This document shows, piece after piece, positions 35,691-44,256 of a stretch of DNA of 64,000 nt. The translations under genes and the position numbers were made by a program. The stretch is taken from positions 1-64,000 of the forward strand of contig JANMYQ010000034.1 of the NCBI GenBank assembly GCA_031382215.1, in the 5' to 3' direction. Every line of letters begins with the position of its first letter. Positions within the stretch are counted from its first letter, which is position 1. The notes below the pieces were generated by a model that saw nothing but the letters and a program-made list of their open reading frames with translations, made no database searches and was not told the origin of the DNA. This stretch comes from LGRD01 sp031382215 (GTDB taxonomy: Bacteria; Pseudomonadota; Gammaproteobacteria; Burkholderiales; Burkholderiaceae_C).

Positions 35691-36881
35691 ATGTCCCCTT
35701 CCCCCTTGATGCATGACACGCCGCTGGCGACCGATGTCGTGGCCGCTGTGCGCAGCGTGCTCGGCGACGCCGCGCAGACCATCGCACTGCATGAGCCCGA
35801 GTTCGCTGGTCGCGAGTGGGACTATGTCAAGGAATGCCTGGACACGGGCTGGGTATCGTCGGTGGGCTCATTCGTCGATCGATTCGAGCGCGACCTGGCG
35901 GCCTGCACCGGCGCGGCCCACGCCATCGCCACGTCGAACGGCACGTCGGCCCTTCACATCTGCCTGCTGCTCGCGGGCGTGAAGGCAGGCGATGAGGTGC
36001 TGATGCCGGCCCTGACCTTCATTGCCACAGCCAACGCGGTGTCGTACATCGCGGCGGTTCCGCACTTTGTGGAGTCCGAGACGGTATCGCTCGGCGTCGA
36101 TGCGGCGAAGCTGGACGCCTACCTGGCGCAGACCGCCCGCCTTGTCGACGGCGTCTGCACGAACCGACGCACCGGTGCTCCCATCCGGGCACTGGTCGTC
36201 ATGCATGTGTTCGGCCACCCCTCCGACCTCGACGCGCTGGCCGACGTGGCGCGGCGCTGGCGTGTGGTGCTGATCGAAGACGCCGCCGAATCGCTGGGCT
36301 CCACCCACCGCGGCAAGCACACCGGCAACGTCGGGGCCGTCTCGGCCCTGAGCTTCAACGGCAACAAGGTGGTGACCACGGGCGGCGGCGGGGCTATCCT
36401 GACCAACGATGCGCTGCTTGCCCGTCGCGCCAAGCACCTGACCACCACCGCCCGGACGCCGCACCGCTGGAACTTCCTGCACGACGAGGTGGGTTACAAC
36501 TATCGGCTGCCGAATCTGAATGCCGCACTGGGCTGCGCACAGCTGGAGCGCCTGCCGTCGCTGATCGAACGGAAACGCAGGCTTGCCACGCGCTACCAGC
36601 AAGCCTTCGCCGACGTCGAAGGTGTCCGGTTCCTGCGCGAGCCGCCCGAGACCCACAGCAACTACTGGCTCAACGCCATCGTGCTCGACTCGCGCCACGC
36701 CGCGCGGCGAGATGAGGTTCTGGCGTTCCTCAACGATGCAGGCTACATGTCGCGCCCGGTCTGGACGTTGATGCATCGCCTGCCGATGTACGCCGCTTGC
36801 CCCCGCATGGACCTGCCCGTGGCCGAGGAGCTGGAGGCGTGCGTGATCAACCTCCCCAGCAGCGCGAAGCTCGGAGCCTGA
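35691..36881 (+). CDS. legC: Aminotransferase of legionaminic acid synthesis, LegC type
   Basis: PLP aminotransferase (DegT/DnrJ/EryC1 family, 396 residues) that adds the 4-amino group to the LegB product. It has TSNGTSALHICLLLAG, VMHVFGHPSDLDAL, EDAAESLGS, and the PLP lysine in SFNGNKVVTTGGGGA. The sequence after the lysine, with four glycines, and the long gap to the N terminus fit the LegC branch rather than the WlbC branch encoded at 33475. It lies 13 bases after legB. Confidence 0.87.
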   Translation: MSPSPLMHDTPLATDVVAAVRSVLGDAAQTIALHEPEFAGREWDYVKECLDTGWVSSVGSFVDRFERDLAACTGAAHAIATSNGTSALHICLLLAGVKAGDEVLMPALTFIATANAVSYIAAVPHFVESETVSLGVDAAKLDAYLAQTARLVDGVCTNRRTGAPIRALVVMHVFGHPSDLDALADVARRWRVVLIEDAAESLGSTHRGKHTGNVGAVSALSFNGNKVVTTGGGGAILTNDALLARRAKHLTTTARTPHRWNFLHDEVGYNYRLPNLNAALGCAQLERLPSLIERKRRLATRYQQAFADVEGVRFLREPPETHSNYWLNAIVLDSRHAARRDEVLAFLNDAGYMSRPVWTLMHRLPMYAACPRMDLPVAEELEACVINLPSSAKLGA

Positions 36882-36885
36882 CACG

Positions 36886-38052
36886 ATGGCCCAGCGCATC
36901 TGCGTCGTCACCGGCAGCCGAGCCGAGTATGGTTTGCTGTACTGGGTGCTGCACGACCTGCGTGCAAGCGCTGGCGTGGAGTTGCAGTTGGTCGTCACCG
37001 GCATGCACCTGGCGCGCGAATTCGGCCACACCGTCGACCAGATCGAACGGGACGGATTTGACATATCCCGCCGGGTGGACATGCTGCTGGCCAGCGACAC
37101 GAAGAGCGGCATTGCCAAATCGATCGGGCTGGGCGTGATCGGCCTGTCCGATGCGTTCGAGCAGTTGCAGCCCGACTTGGTCGTGCTGCTCGGCGACCGC
37201 TTCGAGATCCTCGCGGCGGCGCAGGCGTGTCTGGTACACAACATTCCCGTCGCCCACATTGCCGGCGGCGACACCACCGAAGGTGCGTTCGACGAATCGA
37301 TCCGCCACGCGATCACGAAGATGGCGCATCTGCACCTGGTCACCAACGAACTGTCGGCCCGGCGCGTGCGGCAGCTCGGTGAAGACCCCCACCGCGTCCA
37401 CGTGGTCGGCAGCCCGGGCCTCGACCACCTGAAACGTGCTTCGCTGCTGGATCGGCCGGCGCTCGAGGACGCAATGGGTGCCGAACTCGGCGCGCGGAAT
37501 CTGCTCGTTACCTTCCATCCTGTGACGTTGGCCAGCGGCGGGGGCGCCGAACAATTCGCCGAACTGTTGGCTGCGCTGGCATCGCTGGATACCGGGACGA
37601 CCTTGTGGTTCACCCGTCCGAACGCCGACACCGGCGGCCGCGCCATGGCTTCGGCGCTGGACGCCTGGGCTGGACAACGGCCCGGGCGGGTGCATGTGTA
37701 CCCGTCACTCGGGCAGTTGCGTTACCTCAGCCTGATGGCCCAGGTCGACGCCGTGGTCGGCAACTCGTCGAGCGGACTCTACGAAGCCCCGTCGTTCGGC
37801 GTCGCCACGGTCGACATCGGCGAGCGCCAGCGCGGGCGCCTTGCCGCCGCTTCGGTGCTGCACTGCGCGCCCGAACGCGATGCCATCGCCGAAGCGATCG
37901 TCCGAGCCATGGCGCTCGATTGCAGCGGCGTTGTCAACCCGTACGGCGACGGCTGCAGCGCCAAACGCATCGTCGACCTGCTGTGCTCAATGCCACCCGC
38001 ACCTGAACTGCTGAACAAACCGTTCCATCTGCTCGAGGCCGCCCATGTCTGA
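36886..38052 (+). CDS. legG: NDP-sugar 2-epimerase, hydrolysing (LegG/NeuC type)
   Basis: Removes the nucleotide and inverts C2 to give 2,4-diacetamido-2,4,6-trideoxy-mannose for LegI. 388 residues with CVVTGSRAEYGLLYWV, LLGDRFEILAAA, HIAGGDTTEGAFDESIRHA, VVGSPGLD, and VGNSSSGLYEAPSFGVATVDIG. These are hallmarks of the hydrolysing NeuC branch, unlike the non-hydrolysing WbjD at 55684. Eight bases overlap the next gene. Confidence 0.9.
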   Translation: MAQRICVVTGSRAEYGLLYWVLHDLRASAGVELQLVVTGMHLAREFGHTVDQIERDGFDISRRVDMLLASDTKSGIAKSIGLGVIGLSDAFEQLQPDLVVLLGDRFEILAAAQACLVHNIPVAHIAGGDTTEGAFDESIRHAITKMAHLHLVTNELSARRVRQLGEDPHRVHVVGSPGLDHLKRASLLDRPALEDAMGAELGARNLLVTFHPVTLASGGGAEQFAELLAALASLDTGTTLWFTRPNADTGGRAMASALDAWAGQRPGRVHVYPSLGQLRYLSLMAQVDAVVGNSSSGLYEAPSFGVATVDIGERQRGRLAAASVLHCAPERDAIAEAIVRAMALDCSGVVNPYGDGCSAKRIVDLLCSMPPAPELLNKPFHLLEAAHV

Positions 38053-39121
38053 GCGAACCATGATCATTGCCGAGGCGGGCGTCAACCACAACGGCTCGCT
38101 CGAACTGGCGCTGCAACTCGTCGATGTCGCCGCCGACGCGGGCGCCGACGTGGTGAAGTTCCAGACCTTCAAGGCCGAGCAACTTGCCACCGCGAAAGCG
38201 GCCAAGGCCGAATACCAGGTCGCCAACACCCAGGAAGCCGGATCGCAATTGGCCATGCTGCGCCGGCTCGAACTGTCGGAGTCCGATCACCACGCCTTGC
38301 TGGAGCGTTGTCGGGCGCGTGGCATCCGCTTCATGTCCACGGCGTTCGATGCGGCGAGCCTGTCCTTTCTGGCGACACTCGACATGCCGGCCATCAAGAT
38401 GCCTTCAGGGGACATCAACTGCGGCCCGCTGCTGCTGCAGGCGGCGCGCCTGCGCCGGCCGCTGATCGTTTCCACCGGCATGAGCACCCTGGCCGACATC
38501 GAACAAGCGCTGGGTGTCATCGCCTTCGGCTTGACCAGCGAGCGCGAGCCCAACGGGCGTGCAGATTTCGACACTGCCTACTGCAGCCCCGAAGGCCGGC
38601 GGGCGCTGCGCGAACACGTGACGCTGCTGCACTGCGTGACCCAATACCCGGCCCCTCCCGAGGCCGTTAACCTGCGCGCGATGGACACCATGGCCGGCGC
38701 TTTCGGTTTGCCGGTGGGCTACTCCGATCACACCGCCGGCATCGAGGTCTCGATCGCCGCAGTCGCGCGTGGGGCCAGCGTCATCGAAAAGCATTTCACA
38801 CTTGACCGCGGCCTGCCCGGCCCCGACCACGCGGCATCGCTGGAACCTGACGAACTGCGCCTGATGGTGAGCGCGATCCGCAGCGTTGAACGTGCGCTCG
38901 GCTCGCCCATCAAGGCGCCCGCGCCGCAAGAGGTGGGCAACCGCCCGGTCGCGCGGCGCAGCATCGTGGCAGCGCGGGCGATCCGAAAGGGCGAGCCGTT
39001 CGTCACCACGATGCTCGCCCACAAGCGGCCTGGCCACGGCATCTCGCCAATGGAACACTGGGATCTGCTCGGTCGCCTGGCCAGCCGGGATTTTGACGCC
39101 GACGAACCGCTCGAACCATGA
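38045..39121 (+). CDS. legI: Legionaminic acid synthase (NeuB family)
   Basis: Condenses the trideoxy-mannose with phosphoenolpyruvate to form legionaminic acid. 358 residues: TIM-barrel NeuB domain (IIAEAGVNHNGSLELA, VKFQTFKAEQL, KMPSGDINC, CVTQYPAPPEAVNL, GYSDHTAGIEVSIAA, IEKHFTLDR) and a C-terminal SAF/antifreeze-like domain (about 295-358, ARRSIVAARAIRKGE). Neu, Pse and Leg synthases cannot be told apart with certainty by eye; the LegB/LegC context points to Leg. Confidence 0.9.
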   Translation: MSERTMIIAEAGVNHNGSLELALQLVDVAADAGADVVKFQTFKAEQLATAKAAKAEYQVANTQEAGSQLAMLRRLELSESDHHALLERCRARGIRFMSTAFDAASLSFLATLDMPAIKMPSGDINCGPLLLQAARLRRPLIVSTGMSTLADIEQALGVIAFGLTSEREPNGRADFDTAYCSPEGRRALREHVTLLHCVTQYPAPPEAVNLRAMDTMAGAFGLPVGYSDHTAGIEVSIAAVARGASVIEKHFTLDRGLPGPDHAASLEPDELRLMVSAIRSVERALGSPIKAPAPQEVGNRPVARRSIVAARAIRKGEPFVTTMLAHKRPGHGISPMEHWDLLGRLASRDFDADEPLEP

Positions 39122-39771
39122 AGCTTCCCATCATCATCATCGGTGCGGGTGGGCACGCAGGCGTGGTGGCCGATGCGTTGCTGGCAGCCGGCGAACAGGT
39201 GCTCGGCTTCACCGACGCCGATGCTTCCCTCCACGGTCGCATGCTGTGTGGTCTGACGGTGCTGGGCGATGACCGCGCACTCGATGCCCACACCCCCAAA
39301 ACGCTCGCGCTGGCCAACGGCATCGGTGGCGTCGGCGAGCGCCGCGCCGGGTCGATGCGCCGCGACCTTCAGCTGCGACTGAGCGCAAGCGGCTGGCAGT
39401 TCGTCGGAGTACGGCACCCGAGCGCGATCGTCTCGCCGTTTGCGCGCATCGGCCCTGGCGCGCAGCTGCTGGCCGCCTGCGTGGTGCAGGCCGGGGCCGA
39501 CATCGGGCCGGGCTGCATCGTGAACACCGCTGCCGTGGTGGAGCACGACGTGAGCCTGGGCGCCTGGGTGCATGTGGCACCCCGGGCGCTGGTGTGCGGC
39601 GACGCGACGATCGGTTCATGCAGCCACGTCGGCGCGGGTGCTGTGGTGCGGCAAGGGCTGCGGCTCGGTGAAGGCACTTTGGTCGGCGCCGGCGCCGTGG
39701 TGGTGAAGAACTTTGCCGATGGCTGTGTGCTCGCAGGCGTGCCAGCCCGAGCGATGGAACGCAAGCCGTGA
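39118..39771 (+). CDS. Sugar O/N-acyltransferase, NeuD/PglD/LegH family
   Basis: A 217-residue protein with an N-terminal Rossmann-like part (IIIGAGGHAGVVADAL) and a left-handed beta-helix of hexapeptide repeats (about residues 95-205). This architecture is that of PglD and NeuD; in the legionaminate pathway the equivalent enzyme, LegH, acetylates the 4-amino group made by LegC. Its position between legI and the PtmE-like gene makes the LegH role likely. It overlaps both neighbours by four bases. Confidence 0.85.
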   Translation: MKLPIIIIGAGGHAGVVADALLAAGEQVLGFTDADASLHGRMLCGLTVLGDDRALDAHTPKTLALANGIGGVGERRAGSMRRDLQLRLSASGWQFVGVRHPSAIVSPFARIGPGAQLLAACVVQAGADIGPGCIVNTAAVVEHDVSLGAWVHVAPRALVCGDATIGSCSHVGAGAVVRQGLRLGEGTLVGAGAVVVKNFADGCVLAGVPARAMERKP

Positions 39772-40817
39772 AAGGCTGGGAACAAACCCTGGTCAGCGCA
39801 GAGACCAGCCTGCGCGAGGCGCTGGAGACCATCGACCGGGGCGGGTGCCAGATCGCGCTGGTGGTCGATGGAGAGCGCCGCCTGCTCGGCACCTTGAGTG
39901 ACGGTGATGCGCGCCGCGGCCTCTTGCGCGGCCTGGCCCTGGCCGACAAGGTGACGGCTGCCATGCACAAGGCGCCGACATGCGCGTCCCTCGGCGAAAA
40001 CCGCCACGCCATTCTGGCGACTATGAGGCGGCTCGGCCTGCACCAGATTCCCGTGCTGGACCACGAAGGCAAGGTGGTCGGCCTTGAAACGGTGGACGAC
40101 TACTTCGCCACGCCGGCGCGCGAGAATCGAGTCATCATCATGGCCGGCGGGCTGGGCACCCGCCTCGAGGAACTGACGCGCGACACACCCAAGCCGATGC
40201 TCAAGATCGGCTCGCGGCCGCTGCTTGAAACCATGGTGCGCAGCTACGCGGAGCAGGGGTTCCGACACTTCTACCTTGCCGTCAACTACAAGGCGGAGCA
40301 GATCGAGGATCACTTTGGCGACGGCGCGTCTCTGGGGGTCGAGATTCGTTACCTGCGCGAACGCGAGCGACTGGGCACCGCGGGCGCCCTGAGCTTGCTT
40401 CCCGAGATTCCCGCGCAGCCGATGATCGTCACGAACGCTGACCTGCTCACCAAGGAAGACTACGGTCGCATGGTCGACCGCCATGTCGAGTCGGGCGCCG
40501 ACGCGACCATGGCAGTTCGCGACTACGAGATGCAGGTTCCGTTCGGGGTGGTACGCGAACGCGACGGCCAGATCGAATCGATCGAAGAGAAGCCGGTGCA
40601 GCGCTTCGTTGTCAGCGCCGGCATGTACGTGCTGTCTCCCCAGGTGCTTCGACTGGTGCCTGCGGTCCAGTTCCTGGACATGCCAACGCTCTTCGATGCG
40701 ATGGTCAAGCACCGGCTTCGAACCCGTTGCCATCCGATCGACGGCTATTGGCTCGACATCGGCCGCCTGCCCGACTTCGAGCGCGCGAACGTCGATTTCG
40801 CCAAGGTGTTCCGTTGA
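39768..40817 (+). CDS. ptmE: CBS-domain nucleotidyltransferase, PtmE-like (GDP-GlcN-forming)
   Basis: 349 residues: two CBS motifs (about 1-120, AETSLREALETIDRG and RHAILATMRRLGLHQIPVLD) precede a sugar-phosphate nucleotidyltransferase domain (MAGGLGTRLEELTRDTPKPM, TNADLLTKEDYG, GYWLDIGRLPDFERA). The same layout is found in Campylobacter PtmE, a glucosamine-1-phosphate guanylyltransferase that supplies GDP-GlcNAc for legionaminic acid. The GTG start overlaps the previous stop. The base specificity for GTP is inferred from the family and context. Confidence 0.82.
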   Translation: MKGWEQTLVSAETSLREALETIDRGGCQIALVVDGERRLLGTLSDGDARRGLLRGLALADKVTAAMHKAPTCASLGENRHAILATMRRLGLHQIPVLDHEGKVVGLETVDDYFATPARENRVIIMAGGLGTRLEELTRDTPKPMLKIGSRPLLETMVRSYAEQGFRHFYLAVNYKAEQIEDHFGDGASLGVEIRYLRERERLGTAGALSLLPEIPAQPMIVTNADLLTKEDYGRMVDRHVESGADATMAVRDYEMQVPFGVVRERDGQIESIEEKPVQRFVVSAGMYVLSPQVLRLVPAVQFLDMPTLFDAMVKHRLRTRCHPIDGYWLDIGRLPDFERANVDFAKVFR

Positions 40818-41509
40818 TCGGCGCCCGCACGGTCCTGGCGCTGATACCGGCGCGCGGCGGCTCCAAGGGCCTGCCGGGAAAGAACATCCTGCCGGTACAG
40901 GGACGGCCGTTGCTGGCGTGGACCGTCGATGCGGCACGCGGCGCCCGTTGCATCGATCGCGTCGTGCTGTCGTCGGACGACGACGCCATCATTACCGCCG
41001 CTCTTGCGCTCGGCTGCGAAGTTCCGTTTCGCCGTCCGGCGCCGCTGGCCTCCGACACGGCGAGCAGCATCGACGTGGTGCTGCATGCGTTGGACATGCT
41101 GCCGGGTCACGACGTGGTCGTACTGCTTCAACCGACGTCCCCGCTACGCACATCGACGGACATCGAGTCGGCATGCGAGCGCTTCGCCGCCAGCGGCGCC
41201 CCTGCCTGCGTTTCGGTTTCGATCTCCGCGCAAAGCCCCTACTGGATGTTCCGGCTCGGCGACAATCAAACCCTGGTACCGCTCATCGAATCACCGCCCG
41301 GCGCAACAAGGCGACAGGACCTGCCGCCGGTGTACGCGCTCAACGGCGCCATCTACGTCGCCGACGCGGTCTGGCTGCGGCAATCGCGGAGCTTCCTGTC
41401 AAGCGACACCGTGGCCTGCGTGATGCCCGCCGAGCGCTCGATCGACATCGACACCGCAGCCGACTTCGAACTGTTCAAGAATGCCATTGCCGAGGATGCC
41501 CATGCCTAA
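40814..41509 (+). CDS. legF: CMP-legionaminic acid synthetase (NeuA family)
   Basis: Activates the nonulosonic acid with CTP. 231 residues with ALIPARGGSKGLPGKNI, VVLSSDDDAI, LLQPTSPLR, and YALNGAIYVA, all NeuA-family motifs. The best start is a TTG at 40814 that overlaps the preceding stop (TTGA); the open frame reaches 87 bases further upstream inside ptmE. It is preceded by every earlier step of the legionaminate route. Confidence 0.87.
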   Translation: MIGARTVLALIPARGGSKGLPGKNILPVQGRPLLAWTVDAARGARCIDRVVLSSDDDAIITAALALGCEVPFRRPAPLASDTASSIDVVLHALDMLPGHDVVVLLQPTSPLRTSTDIESACERFAASGAPACVSVSISAQSPYWMFRLGDNQTLVPLIESPPGATRRQDLPPVYALNGAIYVADAVWLRQSRSFLSSDTVACVMPAERSIDIDTAADFELFKNAIAEDAHA

Positions 41510-42818
41510 GTACCCGCGCCATCGCGATATCGACCTTGCTCCGTTTCGCACGGACACACCTGACACCTCGCGCTACGGCCTGCCCATGAACGTGGGCTTC
41601 TGCCGGCGTTGCGTGATCTCTAACCAGCGACCGAACTCAGCCGTCGAGTATGCGCACACCAAGGACAGCAAGAAGAAGACGATCAACTTCGATGCCGAAG
41701 GCGTGTGCGACGCGTGCCGGCTGGCCGATCAGAAGCACGGCAGCATTGACTGGAACGAGCGCGAACTGCGCCTGCGCGAACTCTGCGACCGCCACCGCAG
41801 AACAGACGGCACCTACGATTGTGTGGTCCCCGGCTCGGGCGGCAAGGACAGCTTTTACGCCGCCCACGTGCTCAAGTACAAGTACGGCATGCACCCGCTG
41901 ACGGTGACGTGGGCGCCGCACGTCTACACCGATTGGGGGTGGCGCAATTTCGAGGCGTGGCTGCACGCGGGTTTCGACAACTTTCTGTGCACGCCCAACG
42001 GCCGAGTGCACCGCCTGGTTACACGTCTGGCCGTGGAGAACCTCTTTCATCCGTTCCAGCCGTTCATCTTCGGGCAAAAGGCCCTCGCGCCGAAGATGGC
42101 GCTTCTGCACAAGATCCCGCTGGTGTTCTACGGCGAGAACGAAGCCGAGTACGGTAACCCGATCGCCGACACCGAATCTGCCAAACGCGACTGGTCGTAC
42201 TTCACCGCGGACGACAAGTCGAAGATCTACCTCGGCGGCACCTCTGTGGCTGACCTGCAGGGAGACTTCGGGATCGACGCGCACGAACTGCAACCCTACC
42301 TGCCCGCCAACCCGGAAGAGATCGAGCGCCAGAAGATCGAAGTGCACTATCTCGGCTACTACTTGAAGTGGCATCCGCAAAGCTGCTATTACTACTCGGT
42401 CGAGCATGGCGGGTTCCAAGCTTCCCCCGAGCGAACGCCCGGCACCTACAGCAAGTACAACAGCATCGACGACCGCATCGACGACTTTCACTACTACACC
42501 ACGTTCATCAAGTTCGGCATTGGCCGGGCGACCTACGACGCAGCGCAGGAGATCCGCTCGCGCGACATCACCCGTGAAGAAGGCGTGGCTCTGGCGAGGC
42601 GCTTCGACGGGGAGTTTCCCGAGCGCTTTGCCGAAGAGATCTTCCGCTACCTCAGCATCCCGGCCAAGGAGTTCCCGCAGGCTTCCAGGATGTTCGAGCA
42701 ACCCTTGATGGATCGTGCGTACTTCGACAACCTGGCAGACTCCTTTCGCTCGCCGCACCTTTGGAAGTACGAGCATGGCGAATGGAAGCTGCGCCATGCG
42801 GTATGGCAGGGCGAGTAG
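41502..42818 (+). CDS. wbpG: N-acetyl sugar amidotransferase, WbpG/PseA family (module 1)
   Basis: ATP-pyrophosphatase-type amidotransferase of 438 residues. CxxC pairs C34/C37 (FCRRCV) and C69/C72 (VCDACR) probably bind zinc, and the PP-loop is GSGGKDS (111-117). Family members add ammonia to an N-acetyl group, giving an acetamidino group; ammonia is supplied by partner HisH and HisF homologues, which follow directly here. The start at 41502 has GAGG six bases upstream. It overlaps legF by eight bases. It is about 70 residues longer than the second copy at 50131, with a longer N terminus and a different PP-loop residue (K rather than V). Confidence 0.87.
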   Translation: MPKYPRHRDIDLAPFRTDTPDTSRYGLPMNVGFCRRCVISNQRPNSAVEYAHTKDSKKKTINFDAEGVCDACRLADQKHGSIDWNERELRLRELCDRHRRTDGTYDCVVPGSGGKDSFYAAHVLKYKYGMHPLTVTWAPHVYTDWGWRNFEAWLHAGFDNFLCTPNGRVHRLVTRLAVENLFHPFQPFIFGQKALAPKMALLHKIPLVFYGENEAEYGNPIADTESAKRDWSYFTADDKSKIYLGGTSVADLQGDFGIDAHELQPYLPANPEEIERQKIEVHYLGYYLKWHPQSCYYYSVEHGGFQASPERTPGTYSKYNSIDDRIDDFHYYTTFIKFGIGRATYDAAQEIRSRDITREEGVALARRFDGEFPERFAEEIFRYLSIPAKEFPQASRMFEQPLMDRAYFDNLADSFRSPHLWKYEHGEWKLRHAVWQGE

Positions 42819-42821
42819 GCA

Positions 42822-43583
42822 ATGGCAAACGTCCGCCTGATCGCCCGTCTGGACATCAAGGGGCCCAACCTTATCAAGGGTGTTCAACTTGAGGGTCTGC
42901 GCGTGGTTGGCGATCCGCAGGAGTACGCGCGCCGCTACTACGACCAGGGCGCCGACGAACTGATCTACATCGACATCGTGGCGAGCCTCTATGGTCGCAG
43001 CAAGCTGACCGAAATCGTGCGTCACACCGCCCACGATGTTTTTGTGCCCTTGACTGTGGGTGGCGGTGTTCGCAGCACCGACGACGTGCGCGACCTGCTG
43101 CGCGCCGGGGCCGACAAGGTGGCCATCAACACGGCGGCGGTGCGGCGGCCCGAGTTGATCACCGAAGTGGCGCGCCGCTTCGGCTCGCAATGCATGGTGC
43201 TGTCGATCGAGGCCAAACAGCAGGCGCCAGGACGCTGGGAGGTCTTCACCGACTGCGGCCGCGAACGTTCCGGGGTCGACGCCGTGGAATGGGCCAAACG
43301 CGGTGTACAGCTCGGGGCAGGCGAGATTCTGCTGACCTCGATCGACCGCGAGGGCACCCGAAAAGGCTTCGACGTCGAACTGACGAAGGCTGTCTCGGGT
43401 ACTGTCACGGTTCCCGTGATCGCCAGCGGCGGCTATGGCGAAGCACAGCATCTCCATGATGTGGTGCAGCGGGGCATGGCCGATGCCGTTGCCCTGGCAG
43501 ACGCCCTGCACTACGACCGCACGACCCTGCCGGAGGTTCGCCGATCGGCCCGGGAGGCCGGCATCTCGATGAGGCAGCCGTGA
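42822..43583 (+). CDS. HisF-like subunit, sugar amidination (module 1)
   Basis: TIM barrel of 253 residues homologous to imidazole glycerol phosphate synthase cyclase subunit. The first catalytic aspartate is kept (D11 in ARLDIKG), but the second position is glutamate (E130 in LSIEAK, where HisF has IDAK), so normal cyclase chemistry is doubtful. GGGVRS, GAGEILLTSIDREGT and IASGGYG are otherwise well kept. Position between WbpG-like and HisH-like genes supports a role as ammonia channel for the amidotransferase. It is not thought to serve histidine synthesis, as no his genes are near. Confidence 0.88.
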   Translation: MANVRLIARLDIKGPNLIKGVQLEGLRVVGDPQEYARRYYDQGADELIYIDIVASLYGRSKLTEIVRHTAHDVFVPLTVGGGVRSTDDVRDLLRAGADKVAINTAAVRRPELITEVARRFGSQCMVLSIEAKQQAPGRWEVFTDCGRERSGVDAVEWAKRGVQLGAGEILLTSIDREGTRKGFDVELTKAVSGTVTVPVIASGGYGEAQHLHDVVQRGMADAVALADALHYDRTTLPEVRRSAREAGISMRQP

Positions 43584-44224
43584 ATCGCACTCCGGTCACC
43601 GTCGTCGACTACGGCATTGGAAACATCTACAGCGTCAGCCGCGCGCTTGAGCGCTGCAACGCAGAGGTCACGCTGAGCGCCGACCCGGCGCACATCGAAG
43701 CCGCACCACGGCTGGTCTTGCCGGGCGTTGGCGCCTTCTCAGATGGGATGCGGGGATTGCGTGAACGCGGCCTGATCGAACCGATCCGGCGCTACGCCCG
43801 CACGGGCAAGCCCCTGCTGGGGATCTGCCTCGGCATGCAGATGCTGGCCAGCGGAAGTTTGGAATTCGGCGACCATGAGGGCCTTGGCCTCATCCCCGGA
43901 CGCGTGCTGCCTGTGCCCGACACGAGCACGAGCGGACAACCGCAGAAGATTCCCCACATCGGCTGGAATGGCCTGCTCGCACCCCCAGGCGTCGACTGGG
44001 GTGCCAGCGTGCTGGACGGCACGCCGGAAGATACCGCCGTCTACTTGGTTCACTCCTTCGCGGTGCTGCCAGACGATCCGGCGCACCGACTGGCTGATTG
44101 CCTGTACGGTGGGCATCGGATCGCGGCGGCCATCCGCAGCGGGCACATCGTCGGGTGCCAGTTCCACCCCGAGAAAAGCGGCGAGGCGGGGCTCGCGATC
44201 CTGGCACGCTTTCTGGTCGACTGA
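43580..44224 (+). CDS. HisH-like glutaminase, sugar amidination (module 1)
   Basis: Class I glutamine amidotransferase of 214 residues that releases ammonia from glutamine. The triad is complete: C83 (GICLGMQ), H196 and E198 (FHPEKS). VDYGIGNIYSVSRALE and LPGVGAFSDGM are HisH-type. It starts at a GTG overlapping the HisF stop codon. With the preceding two genes it makes a three-part ammonia-producing, channelling and amidating unit. Confidence 0.9.
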   Translation: MNRTPVTVVDYGIGNIYSVSRALERCNAEVTLSADPAHIEAAPRLVLPGVGAFSDGMRGLRERGLIEPIRRYARTGKPLLGICLGMQMLASGSLEFGDHEGLGLIPGRVLPVPDTSTSGQPQKIPHIGWNGLLAPPGVDWGASVLDGTPEDTAVYLVHSFAVLPDDPAHRLADCLYGGHRIAAAIRSGHIVGCQFHPEKSGEAGLAILARFLVD

Positions 44225-44256
44225 CCCGCCGACGGTGACGCGACATTCGCTTCGTG

